A DNA stretch of 64,000 nucleotides from Treponema sp. Lineage in GTDB: Bacteria > Spirochaetota > Spirochaetia > Treponematales > Treponemataceae. The position numbers and the translations under genes are program-made. Positions 8,999-17,328 of this stretch are shown here, piece after piece; the first letter of the stretch is position 1; every line of letters starts with the position of its first letter. The notes beneath the pieces were generated by a model. The model ran no database searches and was not told the DNA's origin. It saw nothing but the letters and a program-made list of their open reading frames with translations. Where the stretch lies: the NCBI GenBank assembly GCA_016294105.1, contig JAEDCN010000003.1:62001-126000 (forward strand), given 5' to 3'.

Positions 8999-10201
8999 AT
9001 GGCAGAAAATATCACCTATCTTGCAAAGCTTGGAGAACTCACCCTGAAGGGCTCCAACCTGAAGGAATTTGAAAATCGGCTTACCGCCAACGTAAAGCTC
9101 TATCTTGAGTCGGTAAAGGCTACGGTACGGCTTCGGGCAGGTCGCCTGTATATCGAAGGACCAGAGGAATCTTGTGCCGCCATTGAATTTACCCTGCAGC
9201 ATTTGATTGGAATCACTGGCTGGGCTCGTACCACAGTTTGTGAAAAGGACATTATGGCAATCCGAAAAGCCGTCTACCAAGAAGCTGTGGCGGCCAAAGA
9301 AGGTGGTGCAAAAAGCTTTAAAATAGAAAGCCGACGGGCCGACAAAAATTTCCCAATGAATTCCTACCAGATTTCCTGTGAGGCCGCCACCGATGTGTTT
9401 GACCAGGGATTGCTGGAAGTACAACTCCAAAATCCAGACGTAATCATTCGGGTGGAGGTACGGGAAAAGGTTTTTGTCTACTGCGATAGAAACAAGGGAT
9501 GCCGAGGATTGCCTGTGGGTACTGGTGGCCACGGACTATTGCTGCTTTCTGGCGGACTGGATTCACCAGTGGCGGGCTATCGTATGATGCGGCGGGGAAT
9601 GAAGGTAGACTGCGTGTATTTCCATGCCTACCCCTACACCTCTGCAGAAGCCCAGCAAAAGGTGGAAGACCTGGCAAAAATCATTGCCCGCTACGGTGTG
9701 GACACCCACATCAACATTATTCCTTTTACAGAAGTGCAGATGCGAATTAGGCAGCGTGCTCCAGAAAATTTCAGTACCTTGTTACTTCGTATGTGCATGA
9801 TGCGCGCCGCCACCTTGCTGGCAGACAGAATCAAGGCCCATTGTCTTATCAGTGGGGAAAGTCTTGGCCAAGTGGCAAGCCAGACGGTACAGAACATGGC
9901 CGTTACCGCATCAGCCAGCCCCTATCCATTGCTGCGGCCCTTGGTGGGACTAGACAAGGAAGAAATTGTAGAGACAGCCAAGGCCATTGGTACCTACGAA
10001 ACATCAATCCTGCCCTACGAAGACTGCTGCGTGCTTTTCTCACCAAAACACCCTGTACTGAGAGCCTCTGTGGAAGAAGCCCAGCGATTGTACCAAGAGC
10101 TGGATGCAGAGGAATTGATTCAAGCCGCCTTTAACAAGCGAGAGCACAAGCGATTTTCTGTACAGGAATACATTACAGAGAATTTTTCTAAAAAGGAGTA
10201 G
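8999..10201 (+). CDS. thiI: tRNA 4-thiouridine sulfurtransferase ThiI
   Basis: 400 residues. ThiI activates U8 of tRNA with ATP and inserts sulfur to give 4-thiouridine; it can also supply sulfur for thiazole synthesis. An N-terminal ferredoxin-like/THUMP region (about residues 1-165) precedes the PP-loop pyrophosphatase motif LLLLSGGLDSPVAGYRM at about residue 183. The rhodanese domain of E. coli ThiI is absent, as in many bacteria and archaea; cysteines in PYEDCCVLFSPKHP may contribute. It is divergent from the acyl-CoA ligase and abuts the opposite-strand glycosyltransferase stop with no gap. Confidence 0.95.
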   Translation: MAENITYLAKLGELTLKGSNLKEFENRLTANVKLYLESVKATVRLRAGRLYIEGPEESCAAIEFTLQHLIGITGWARTTVCEKDIMAIRKAVYQEAVAAKEGGAKSFKIESRRADKNFPMNSYQISCEAATDVFDQGLLEVQLQNPDVIIRVEVREKVFVYCDRNKGCRGLPVGTGGHGLLLLSGGLDSPVAGYRMMRRGMKVDCVYFHAYPYTSAEAQQKVEDLAKIIARYGVDTHINIIPFTEVQMRIRQRAPENFSTLLLRMCMMRAATLLADRIKAHCLISGESLGQVASQTVQNMAVTASASPYPLLRPLVGLDKEEIVETAKAIGTYETSILPYEDCCVLFSPKHPVLRASVEEAQRLYQELDAEELIQAAFNKREHKRFSVQEYITENFSKKE

Positions 10202-11539
10202 TTAGCCGAAAATATACCCTAACCCAATGATGGTAAGAACAGTGGTGGCAGAAAGAGCCTTATCAAGCTCACTGCCACCTGTTTTTTTTCCAGCTCTGTG
10301 GTCGGCGATACAGGTAGCATAGGCGGCTTCCAGCCTGTCGGTAAGGGCAGACATCCCCCAACGACGGCTCCATGCCCTCCCCGCACGACTTTTTTCTTGA
10401 TACAGAGTGCCATCGGTTAAAAGTTGGAACACCTTCTGAGAAAATATCTCCACATCTTCTGGTACCATAAAGCCACCGTTGTCACCCTGCATTACATCGA
10501 TGGTACCCATCTCGCCAATGGCCACCACAGGAAGACCTGCTGTCATAGCCTCCACCGTCACGAGGCCCTGGGTTTCCGTCTTACTGGGAAAGGTAAATAC
10601 ATCAGCCAGATGATACAAGGATGCCAAGTCATCCCGCTCCACATAGCCCAGATAAAATACATCCTGAGCCAGCTGCTGCTGTTCCACCAAGTCCTTCAAA
10701 TCCTGCATAAAGTTGCCGTCACCAGCCACCAGCAAGGCGGCACGTTTAGTGGTATCGCCAGAAGTACTTGGAGACTTTTCCAGAAGCTGATTTACCCGCT
10801 TCAGTACAGGAAGCAGGAAGGGAAGATTCTTTTCTTTTGCCACACGACCAGCAAAAAGCAGGATTTTTCTGTCCTTCAGTTGGGGAAAATGAGAGAACAC
10901 CTCTTCCCGCATTCTTTCCACTCCAGCTTCATTCAGCTTAAACATAGATTCAGGAATTCCTGTGGGTAAAAGCTCCACTGGTGTATCGATACCGTATTTA
11001 CGAACTGTTTGGGCAGTTTGGGGAGTGGGAGCCAGAATATGGTTTGCAGTTTTCAGATAAAATTTTACGATGTCACGACCAATTTTTTTTGAAATCTTTT
11101 CCCTCAGAATTGGGGCATAATTTTGAATATAATCCTCCCACAAGGTATGGAAGGTAAAGATGCAGGGAACCTTTCGGTGATGGGCATAAATCGCTCCAAA
11201 ATAGCCCACCAACCACTCACTATTTATATGAAGAATATCAGGCTGGAATTCATCAAGAATTCCTTTCAGAATATGCCATTGCTTGAGACGCACCAGACGA
11301 TCTTCCTTGGAAAAAATGATTTCCTTTGAGGAAAGACGATTCAGCGAAAAATTCGGACTGTCAATCAATCCTGCGTCAGAATAGCCCTTTCTATTGAATT
11401 GGTAGTCCTCGGGATATTCCACAGTGATAACTTTTACAATATGTCCACGGTTCACTAATTCCTGCACAAAGGAATGAACCGACACCACCACCCCGTTAAC
11501 CCGTGGATAGTAGCAGTCTGAAAACATAGCTATTCTCAT
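10202..11539 (-). CDS. Glycosyltransferase family 4 (GT-B fold)
   Basis: 445 residues from the ATG at 11537-11539 (MRIAMFSDCYYPRVNGVVVS). The N-terminal NGVVVSVHSFVQELVNRGH and the C-terminal block FPSKTETQGLVTVEAMTAGLP are typical of GT4 enzymes such as bacterial diacylglycerol or phosphatidylinositol glycosyltransferases. It probably transfers a sugar to a membrane lipid; donor and acceptor are unknown. A C-terminal hydrophobic segment (TTVLTIIGLGYIFG) may anchor it. An in-frame extension to 11731 exists but has no family similarity. A -10 box 8 bp before the ATG and the lack of a Shine-Dalgarno suggest a near-leaderless mRNA. Confidence 0.88.
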   Translation of the reverse strand: MRIAMFSDCYYPRVNGVVVSVHSFVQELVNRGHIVKVITVEYPEDYQFNRKGYSDAGLIDSPNFSLNRLSSKEIIFSKEDRLVRLKQWHILKGILDEFQPDILHINSEWLVGYFGAIYAHHRKVPCIFTFHTLWEDYIQNYAPILREKISKKIGRDIVKFYLKTANHILAPTPQTAQTVRKYGIDTPVELLPTGIPESMFKLNEAGVERMREEVFSHFPQLKDRKILLFAGRVAKEKNLPFLLPVLKRVNQLLEKSPSTSGDTTKRAALLVAGDGNFMQDLKDLVEQQQLAQDVFYLGYVERDDLASLYHLADVFTFPSKTETQGLVTVEAMTAGLPVVAIGEMGTIDVMQGDNGGFMVPEDVEIFSQKVFQLLTDGTLYQEKSRAGRAWSRRWGMSALTDRLEAAYATCIADHRAGKKTGGSELDKALSATTVLTIIGLGYIFG

Positions 11540-11547
11540 ACACTGTA

Positions 11548-11576
11548 AGTATAATAAAATAAAGTACAGTTGTAAA
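11548..11576 (-). promoter_or_regulatory. Glycosyltransferase promoter, near-leaderless
   Basis: Minus-strand TTTACA (11571-11576), a 17-bp spacer and TATACT (11548-11553) precede the ATG at 11539 by 8 bp, predicting a 2-nt leader. Confidence 0.6.
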
Positions 11577-11649
11577 GGTAAGATACCTCTCCTTCCTTGG
11601 GGATTACCATTTCCAGAACGAAGGGAACATCTTGACTGGAATAATTGAT

Positions 11650-11678
11650 TTGCGGTTTTGCGTTTTCGGGTGTATACT
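11650..11678 (+). promoter_or_regulatory. Uridine-kinase-like gene promoter, leaderless
   Basis: TTGCGG (11650-11655), a 17-bp spacer and TATACT (11673-11678) are followed by 6 bp and the ATG at 11685. The predicted transcription start is the start codon; no Shine-Dalgarno is seen. Confidence 0.6.
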
Positions 11679-11684
11679 GAACCT

Positions 11685-13337
11685 ATGAAGACTATTACAC
11701 TTACCTTTCCCGATGGTTCTTCCATCACCACAGATGCTGGAATAAAAGCAAGTGATGTGGCTCAAAGAATTTGCAGGGAGCCAGAACAACTGCTGGCAGT
11801 GGTTGTGAACAACGAAATCTGTTCCCTTTCCACCCACTTGGACATAAACGCCCACTTAGAGCCTGTTCTTCCAGGTACTCGGGTAGCTTCAGCCATTTAT
11901 CGCCGCTCCCTGTGCCTGATTTTGGCAGCAGCAGCCCACAAGCTTTTTCCTGGTGTCCGCCTCTTAGTTGGCCACAGCTTGGGCTATGGATACTACTACA
12001 CCCTGGAAACAGGAAAGAAGCTGGATAGCGATAGTATTCAACAGCTCCACAAAAAAATGAAGGAGCTGATTCAGCAGGATATTCCCATTGAAACTGATGT
12101 CATCGCCTATCAGGATGCATTAGAGTTGTTCGACGGCATTGGACAGATAGAAACCCGCAAGCAGCTGAACTTTATCTGCCCACCCAAAATCACCATCAAC
12201 AGGATTGACGACTATAGCGACCTGTACTTTGGGCCTCTGGTTCCCTCCACTGGCAAAACTCCAGTCTTTGACTTGATGCCCTATGGTGAAGGCTTTTTGC
12301 TCAGATTCCCTGCTACTGCCGATCCCAGTACCCTCACTCCCTTTGAGGACAGTCCCCAGCTCTTTTCCGTTTATTCCCGCTACAAGAAGTGGGGAAAGCA
12401 ACAGGGCATTACATCTGCAGCCGATGTAAACGACTTGATTCACCGTCGTTCCGTGGCAGATTTTATCGACACCGTAGAAACCTTCCAGCAAAAATGTATT
12501 GCAGATATTGCAGATCAAATCCACCAACGAGGCAACGTAAAAACGGTGCTTATTGCAGGTCCTTCCAGTTCTGGAAAAACTACCACATCAAAAAAACTTT
12601 CTCTTCAGCTTAAAGCCTTGGGATACCGGCCAAAGGTTATTGAACTAGACACCTACTACGTAAATCGTGAGGTGACCCCACGTGATGCTGACGGAAAATA
12701 CGATTATGAATGTCTTGAAGCCCTGGATGTAGCTCAGTTGAACCAAGATTTGGTAGACTTGTTTGCCGGAAAAGAAATTAAGCTTCCTACCTACAACTTT
12801 GTGGAAGGAAAGCGGTTTTACAGCGGCAAAACCATGAAGCTGGATGCCCAGGATATTTTGATTCTGGAGGGAATCCACGGCTTGAACGACAAGCTTACAC
12901 CCTTGGTTCCCGCTGAATACAAGTTCAAGATTTATCTTTCCGCCCTGACGCAGCTGAATCTGGACGACCATAACCGTGTTCCCACCAGCGACAATCGCTT
13001 GATTCGCCGCATCGTGCGGGACTCCCAGTTCAGAGGTAAGTCCGCAGCAGACACCATTGCCATGTGGGATAGCGTGCAGCGGGGAGAGCAGCTCCACATC
13101 TTCCCCTTCCAGGACAATGCGGATGCCATGCTGAACACCGCCTTGGACTACGAGCTACCAGTACTGAAGGTATTTGCAGAGCCATTGCTCCGCTGTGTCA
13201 GTCCCCTGCAGAAAGAATATGCGGAGGCATCACGACTTTTGCGTTTCTTGAATAACTTCTCCCCTATTTCCGCCAACAATGTACCAGGAAAATCAATCAT
13301 CCGGGAATTCATTGGTGGTAGCGAATTTAAGTACTAG
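11685..13337 (+). CDS. TGS-domain nucleoside (uridine) kinase
   Basis: 550 residues from the ATG at 11685. The N-terminus (MKTITLTFPDGSSI) is a TGS domain and residues up to about 230 resemble the threonyl-tRNA synthetase N-terminal region; the C-terminal half is a phosphoribulokinase/uridine kinase with the P-loop GPSSSGKTTTSKKL near residue 292 and LILEGIHGLND near residue 390. This fusion is a known family that probably phosphorylates uridine or a related nucleoside; the role of the ThrRS-like part is unknown. A 27-bp longer frame exists but would start upstream of the predicted transcript start. The stop codon lies in a tandemly repeated 30-bp unit. Confidence 0.88.
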   Translation: MKTITLTFPDGSSITTDAGIKASDVAQRICREPEQLLAVVVNNEICSLSTHLDINAHLEPVLPGTRVASAIYRRSLCLILAAAAHKLFPGVRLLVGHSLGYGYYYTLETGKKLDSDSIQQLHKKMKELIQQDIPIETDVIAYQDALELFDGIGQIETRKQLNFICPPKITINRIDDYSDLYFGPLVPSTGKTPVFDLMPYGEGFLLRFPATADPSTLTPFEDSPQLFSVYSRYKKWGKQQGITSAADVNDLIHRRSVADFIDTVETFQQKCIADIADQIHQRGNVKTVLIAGPSSSGKTTTSKKLSLQLKALGYRPKVIELDTYYVNREVTPRDADGKYDYECLEALDVAQLNQDLVDLFAGKEIKLPTYNFVEGKRFYSGKTMKLDAQDILILEGIHGLNDKLTPLVPAEYKFKIYLSALTQLNLDDHNRVPTSDNRLIRRIVRDSQFRGKSAADTIAMWDSVQRGEQLHIFPFQDNADAMLNTALDYELPVLKVFAEPLLRCVSPLQKEYAEASRLLRFLNNFSPISANNVPGKSIIREFIGGSEFKY

Positions 13338-13398
13338 CTACCACCCGGTAGCGAATTTAAGTACTAGCTACCACAAAGAAGCAAGTTCAAGTACGTGA
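13317..13398. repeat. 30-bp tandem repeat over the kinase stop codon
   Basis: Units 13317-13346 and 13347-13376 are nearly identical, and a decayed third copy follows to about 13398. Each carries the inverted repeat GGTAGC/GCTACC. The first unit contains the last codons and TAG stop of the uridine-kinase-like gene. Confidence 0.85.
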
Positions 13399-13413
13399 TG
13401 TTTAATAAAATAG

Positions 13414-13470
13414 AAAGGGCTGTCTAAGTGAAATACTTGAATGAAGTGCACACCTAGACAGCCCTTTTTT
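13414..13470. terminator. Bidirectional terminator between kinase gene and fliJ
   Basis: A 13-bp perfect stem, AAAGGGCTGTCTA (13414-13426) with TAGACAGCCCTTT (13455-13467), is followed by T runs on the plus strand; the minus-strand side also ends in T-rich sequence. It would stop the kinase gene on the plus strand and the flagellar block after fliJ on the minus strand. Confidence 0.85.
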
Positions 13471-13477
13471 CAGCTTA

Positions 13478-13912
13478 CTACTCTTGATTATATCCATGGC
13501 GAGAGGTAACCAGGTCATCCACCGCATTATCCTCTGCCACCAAGGCTTCCTTCTTGTATTGGGCATACTGTTTGTCCCGCAGGTTGGAAAGAATCTTCCG
13601 CTGCTTCATAGCCTCGGCAAAAATCTCACGTTTTTCATCCACCACCAACTGGGCGGCGGCCAACTCCTGCAAAAGTCGATCCTTGGTAAGCTCCAGCCGT
13701 TTCAGGTAATTTTCATGAACAAGAAACTCATTCAAAGAAACATCTTTGAGCTTAACCTGGAGCATCCGCTGCTTTTCCTGTGCCACAGCCTCTAGCTCCC
13801 CGTTAATGCGGTTCACCTCCGCCACCGCCCGCCCCAACTCAATCTGGGCCTGCCGTTCGGCAAATTCTCGAATATCAAGAATCTTTTGCATGGAAAAGGA
13901 AAATCGCTTCAT
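13478..13912 (-). CDS. fliJ: Flagellar export chaperone FliJ
   Basis: 144 residues, almost wholly charged alpha-helix likely to form a coiled coil (KRFSFSMQKILDIREFAERQ at the start). FliJ links the FliI ATPase ring to the export gate FlhA and cycles chaperones. Assignment rests on size, coiled-coil character and position right after fliI (10-bp gap). It is the last gene of the long minus-strand block, ending 8 bp before a terminator. Confidence 0.85.
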   Translation of the reverse strand: MKRFSFSMQKILDIREFAERQAQIELGRAVAEVNRINGELEAVAQEKQRMLQVKLKDVSLNEFLVHENYLKRLELTKDRLLQELAAAQLVVDEKREIFAEAMKQRKILSNLRDKQYAQYKKEALVAEDNAVDDLVTSRHGYNQE

Positions 13913-13922
13913 TTACGGCAAC

Positions 13923-15314
13923 CTAGTTAAGCACTCCAGATTTTGCCTCTGAATCCTCTTGAACAGCTTCATCATTTCCACCATATTCTTCAGCAGGAAT
14001 TTCTACACCGGTAATCTCTGCCAGCTTGGTAATCGTTTCCGCCAAGGTGGAAGGCGCAAATTCTTCCTGAACCAAGAAAGCTTCTATGGCATCATGACTT
14101 TTGACGGCATCATCAATAGCAGGAGAGGAACCAGTTTGATAGGCACCAGCGGTAATCATGTCTTCATTTTCTGCATATAATGCCATTTTTCTTCGCATAA
14201 CGACCACGGCTTCTTGGGTTTTTGACCCAGAAACACGCTTAGCAAGACGACTGATACTGGCAAGAATATCGATGGCGGGGAAATGGGCACGATGAGCCAA
14301 CTTACGGCTCAAAACAATGTGTCCGTCCAAGGTACCACGAACCTTGTCGGTAATGGGTTCATCCATGTCGTCACCGTCAACCAGTACGGTGTAAAAGCCT
14401 GTGATAGAGCCTTTTTTGCTGGTACCACTTCGCTCCAGCAGCTTTGGAAGCATATCGAATACGCTAGGAGGATATCCACGCTGAGCTGGTGGCTCTCCCG
14501 CCGCAAGTCCAATTTCACGCTGGGCATGGGCAAAACGTGTCACAGAGTCGAACATGAGCATTACATCCTTGCCCTGATCACGGAAATATTCTGCTACAGC
14601 GGTGGCAGTATAGGCTGCCCGCAATCGAGAAATGGAACTTTGGTCAGAGGTTGATACCACAAGCACAGAACGCTTCAGCCCCTCCTCCCCCAAGTCTCGG
14701 TGGATAAAGTCCAAAACCTCACGACCACGCTCACCCACCAAGGCAATAACGTTAACATCAGCATTGGTATTGCGGGCAATCATACTCAGCAAGGTTGATT
14801 TACCAACACCAGAACCAGCAAAAATTCCCAAACGCTGTCCTTTTGCCACCGCCAACATGGAGTCAATGGCACGGACACCGGTAATGATTCGCTCTGAAAC
14901 AGGTTTTCTGTCCAAGGGAGAAGGAGGACTTGCCAAGGCAGGATAATGGATGTTGGTGGCAATCTCACCCTTACCGTCGTAGGGCTTTCCGGTGGAATCA
15001 ATAACACGTCCCAACAGCTCTGGTCCTACGGCCACCTGCAAGACATGACCAGAAGCCACCACCTCACAGCCCACCTCAATCCCCTTTGTCTCACCATAAG
15101 CCATAAGGCGAACAGTGGTATCATCAAGACCTACAACCTCAGCAAGAACAGACCCTCCGCCACGCATTAGCTTGATGGTACACATCTCCCCAATTACGGA
15201 CCGAGGGCCAGTACTTTCAATCAGCATTCCCCGTACCGACATAACCTTTCCTGTATAGAGGATAGTTTCTGTCTCACGAACGCTGTCAATATATTTGTCA
15301 AAAAAAGAGCCCAT
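13923..15314 (-). CDS. fliI: Flagellum-specific ATP synthase FliI
   Basis: 463 residues, the F1-beta-like ATPase that drives type III export of flagellar proteins. Walker A GIFAGSGVGKSTLLSM lies near residue 163, Walker B region DVMLMFDSVTRFAHAQREI near residue 245, and GYPPSVFDMLPKLLERSG near 280, all characteristic. The tail after about residue 440 is acidic and variable. It sits between fliH and fliJ, in the canonical order. Confidence 0.97.
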   Translation of the reverse strand: MGSFFDKYIDSVRETETILYTGKVMSVRGMLIESTGPRSVIGEMCTIKLMRGGGSVLAEVVGLDDTTVRLMAYGETKGIEVGCEVVASGHVLQVAVGPELLGRVIDSTGKPYDGKGEIATNIHYPALASPPSPLDRKPVSERIITGVRAIDSMLAVAKGQRLGIFAGSGVGKSTLLSMIARNTNADVNVIALVGERGREVLDFIHRDLGEEGLKRSVLVVSTSDQSSISRLRAAYTATAVAEYFRDQGKDVMLMFDSVTRFAHAQREIGLAAGEPPAQRGYPPSVFDMLPKLLERSGTSKKGSITGFYTVLVDGDDMDEPITDKVRGTLDGHIVLSRKLAHRAHFPAIDILASISRLAKRVSGSKTQEAVVVMRRKMALYAENEDMITAGAYQTGSSPAIDDAVKSHDAIEAFLVQEEFAPSTLAETITKLAEITGVEIPAEEYGGNDEAVQEDSEAKSGVLN

Positions 15315-15329
15315 TAAAGCCTCATTTTA

Positions 15330-16265
15330 TCAGGATTTTGATTCAAGTCCAGAGGTCTTTGCCACAGACTTGATGGGAGAAATTTCCAGAATCTTTTGCT
15401 CCAGCTCTGCCAACTGGCTAGAAATACGGGCATCAATAGCACCAAAGTCTGTCTCCACAATACAACCACCGCGGTCTATGGAAGAATCCTCTGCAATGGT
15501 AATGTTCTGGATATTTTCCACTGCTGCCATGAATTCCTTGGTATGCTCCGTAGTCAGCTTAACGTCAGCAAGGTTTACGCGAACGGTAACATCACCACGT
15601 CCCTTTACCTTGCGAAGTGCCTGCAACACGTTTGACATAACAACATTACGTTGGTTCTCGGAAATGATTTTAACAACCTTGCGGGTCATCAAAAGCACCA
15701 GTTCCACAATCTGCTGTTCTGTTCCTTCAAGAATTTCCTCACGCTTGTCCATGATTCTGTCAAGCATTACGTGGAGTCTATCAATAAGGCGCTGGGCTTC
15801 CATGTTACCCTCTGCAAAGCCCTTTTCCTGTCCTTCGGTAAAGCCTGCAGAATAGGCTTCATCACGAATCTTTTGCTTTTGGGCTTCTGCGTCAGCAATG
15901 ATGGTAGCTGCCTCTTCCTGAGCCTTGCGTAAAATCTCCGCTGCATCAGTTTCAGCGGTGGTTTTAATAACCTGAGCCTGGTCAGTTTGCCGCTTTACTT
16001 CCTCGAAGGCTGATTTTTCTGCCTTTGCAACAATTTCCTCTGCGGAAGCCTGGGCCTGCTCCAGCATTTGCTGCTTTTCAGCCTCCCACTGCACCTTGAA
16101 TTCCTCTGCCTCACGACGCAAGTCATCAGCAGTAGGCCCCTCATAGACAGGCTCCTCTACTACAGGAACCTCCTCCACCTCGGGCTCAAAGTTGTGGGGC
16201 AACTTAAACATAACCTTTTCGTCAATGGTCTTAATTTCAAAGGGCCGAAAAACTGTCTTAGCCAT
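15330..16265 (-). CDS. fliH: Flagellar assembly protein FliH
   Basis: 311 residues, longer than the 235 of enteric FliH. FliH dimers bind and restrain FliI and carry export complexes to the C-ring. The middle (about residues 50-130) is a long charged helix rich in Glu, Ala and Gln, and the C-terminal part (VELVLLMTRKVVKIISENQR onward) matches the FliH/V-ATPase E-type stator fold. Flanked by fliG (4-bp gap) and fliI. Confidence 0.92.
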   Translation of the reverse strand: MAKTVFRPFEIKTIDEKVMFKLPHNFEPEVEEVPVVEEPVYEGPTADDLRREAEEFKVQWEAEKQQMLEQAQASAEEIVAKAEKSAFEEVKRQTDQAQVIKTTAETDAAEILRKAQEEAATIIADAEAQKQKIRDEAYSAGFTEGQEKGFAEGNMEAQRLIDRLHVMLDRIMDKREEILEGTEQQIVELVLLMTRKVVKIISENQRNVVMSNVLQALRKVKGRGDVTVRVNLADVKLTTEHTKEFMAAVENIQNITIAEDSSIDRGGCIVETDFGAIDARISSQLAELEQKILEISPIKSVAKTSGLESKS

Positions 16266-16268
16266 ATA

Positions 16269-17327
16269 TTATACCACCAATTCATCCTCGCCGGAGCGGG
16301 CAATAACAATTTCACCAGAATCCTCAAGCCGCCTGATTGTAGATACAATCTTCTGCTGGGCTTCTTCTACGTCCTTCAAGCGTACTGGACCCATAAACTC
16401 CATGTCTTCCTTCAACATGCTGGCAGCACGCTTGGACATATTGCGGAAAATCTTGTCCTGAACTTCCGTATCCACAGATTTGAGGGCCTTTGCCAATTCC
16501 TGAGCATCCACCTCTCGCATAACCTTCTGGATAGCACGGTCGTCCAGCATAACAATATCTTCGAACACGAACATTCGCTTTTTGATTTCTTCTGCCAAGT
16601 CTGGATCTTCTTCTTCCAAAGATTCGATGATGGATTTTTCTGAGGAACGGTCTACCAAGTTCAAGATTTCTACGATGCTTTCGACACCACCAGCTGCTGT
16701 GTAGTCTTCGCTGGACAGGGTGGAAAGTTTCTTTTCAAGAACACGCTCAACCTCACGGAGAACGTCAGGAGAGGTACGGTCCATGGTTGCAATACGCTTA
16801 GCTACCTCACTCTGAATATCTTCAGGCAGATTCTGCAAAATAACAGAAGCCTTGTTGGGCTCCAAGTAGGCCAAAATCAAGGCAATGGTCTGAGGATATT
16901 CCTGCTGGATAAAGTTCAACAGGTGGGCAGGGTCAGTACGACGGATAAAGTCAAAGGGACGAACCTGCAGGGAGCTGGTAAGTCGGTTGATAATGTCGAT
17001 GGCCTTTTGGCTACCCAAGGATTTTTCCAACAACTCACGGGCGTAGTCGATACCACCAGTGGTGATAAAGTTCTGGGCTGCCATCAGCTCCTGGAATTCC
17101 TCCAGTACGCTGTCCTTCAGCTCGGAATCGATATTTTCCAGACGGGCAATTTCAAAGGTCAAGGTTTCAATCTCATCTTCCCGCAGGTGCTTGAAGATAT
17201 CGGAGGAAACCTCGGATCCCAAGGATACCAAAAAGATGGCGGCCTTTTGCCGACCGTTTAAGTTCTTAAAGTCCTTTCCTTTCTTGCTACTAGAGGACTT
17301 TGACTTTGTTGCATTCTGATCTGACAT
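16269..17327 (-). CDS. fliG: Flagellar motor switch protein FliG
   Basis: 352 residues. FliG forms the rotor face of the C-ring that contacts MotA and sets rotation. NGRQKAAIFLVSLGSE begins the N-terminal FliF-binding domain; EEYPQTIALIL-type sequence (QQEYPQTIALILAYLEPNKA) marks the middle domain near residue 130; the C-terminal domain has IKKRMFVFEDIVMLDDRAIQ near residue 240 with the charged motor-contact residues. The first 15 residues are Ser/Lys-rich. One bp separates it from fliF. Spirochaetes usually have a second fliG elsewhere. Confidence 0.96.
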   Translation of the reverse strand: MSDQNATKSKSSSSKKGKDFKNLNGRQKAAIFLVSLGSEVSSDIFKHLREDEIETLTFEIARLENIDSELKDSVLEEFQELMAAQNFITTGGIDYARELLEKSLGSQKAIDIINRLTSSLQVRPFDFIRRTDPAHLLNFIQQEYPQTIALILAYLEPNKASVILQNLPEDIQSEVAKRIATMDRTSPDVLREVERVLEKKLSTLSSEDYTAAGGVESIVEILNLVDRSSEKSIIESLEEEDPDLAEEIKKRMFVFEDIVMLDDRAIQKVMREVDAQELAKALKSVDTEVQDKIFRNMSKRAASMLKEDMEFMGPVRLKDVEEAQQKIVSTIRRLEDSGEIVIARSGEDELVV

Positions 17328-17328
17328 C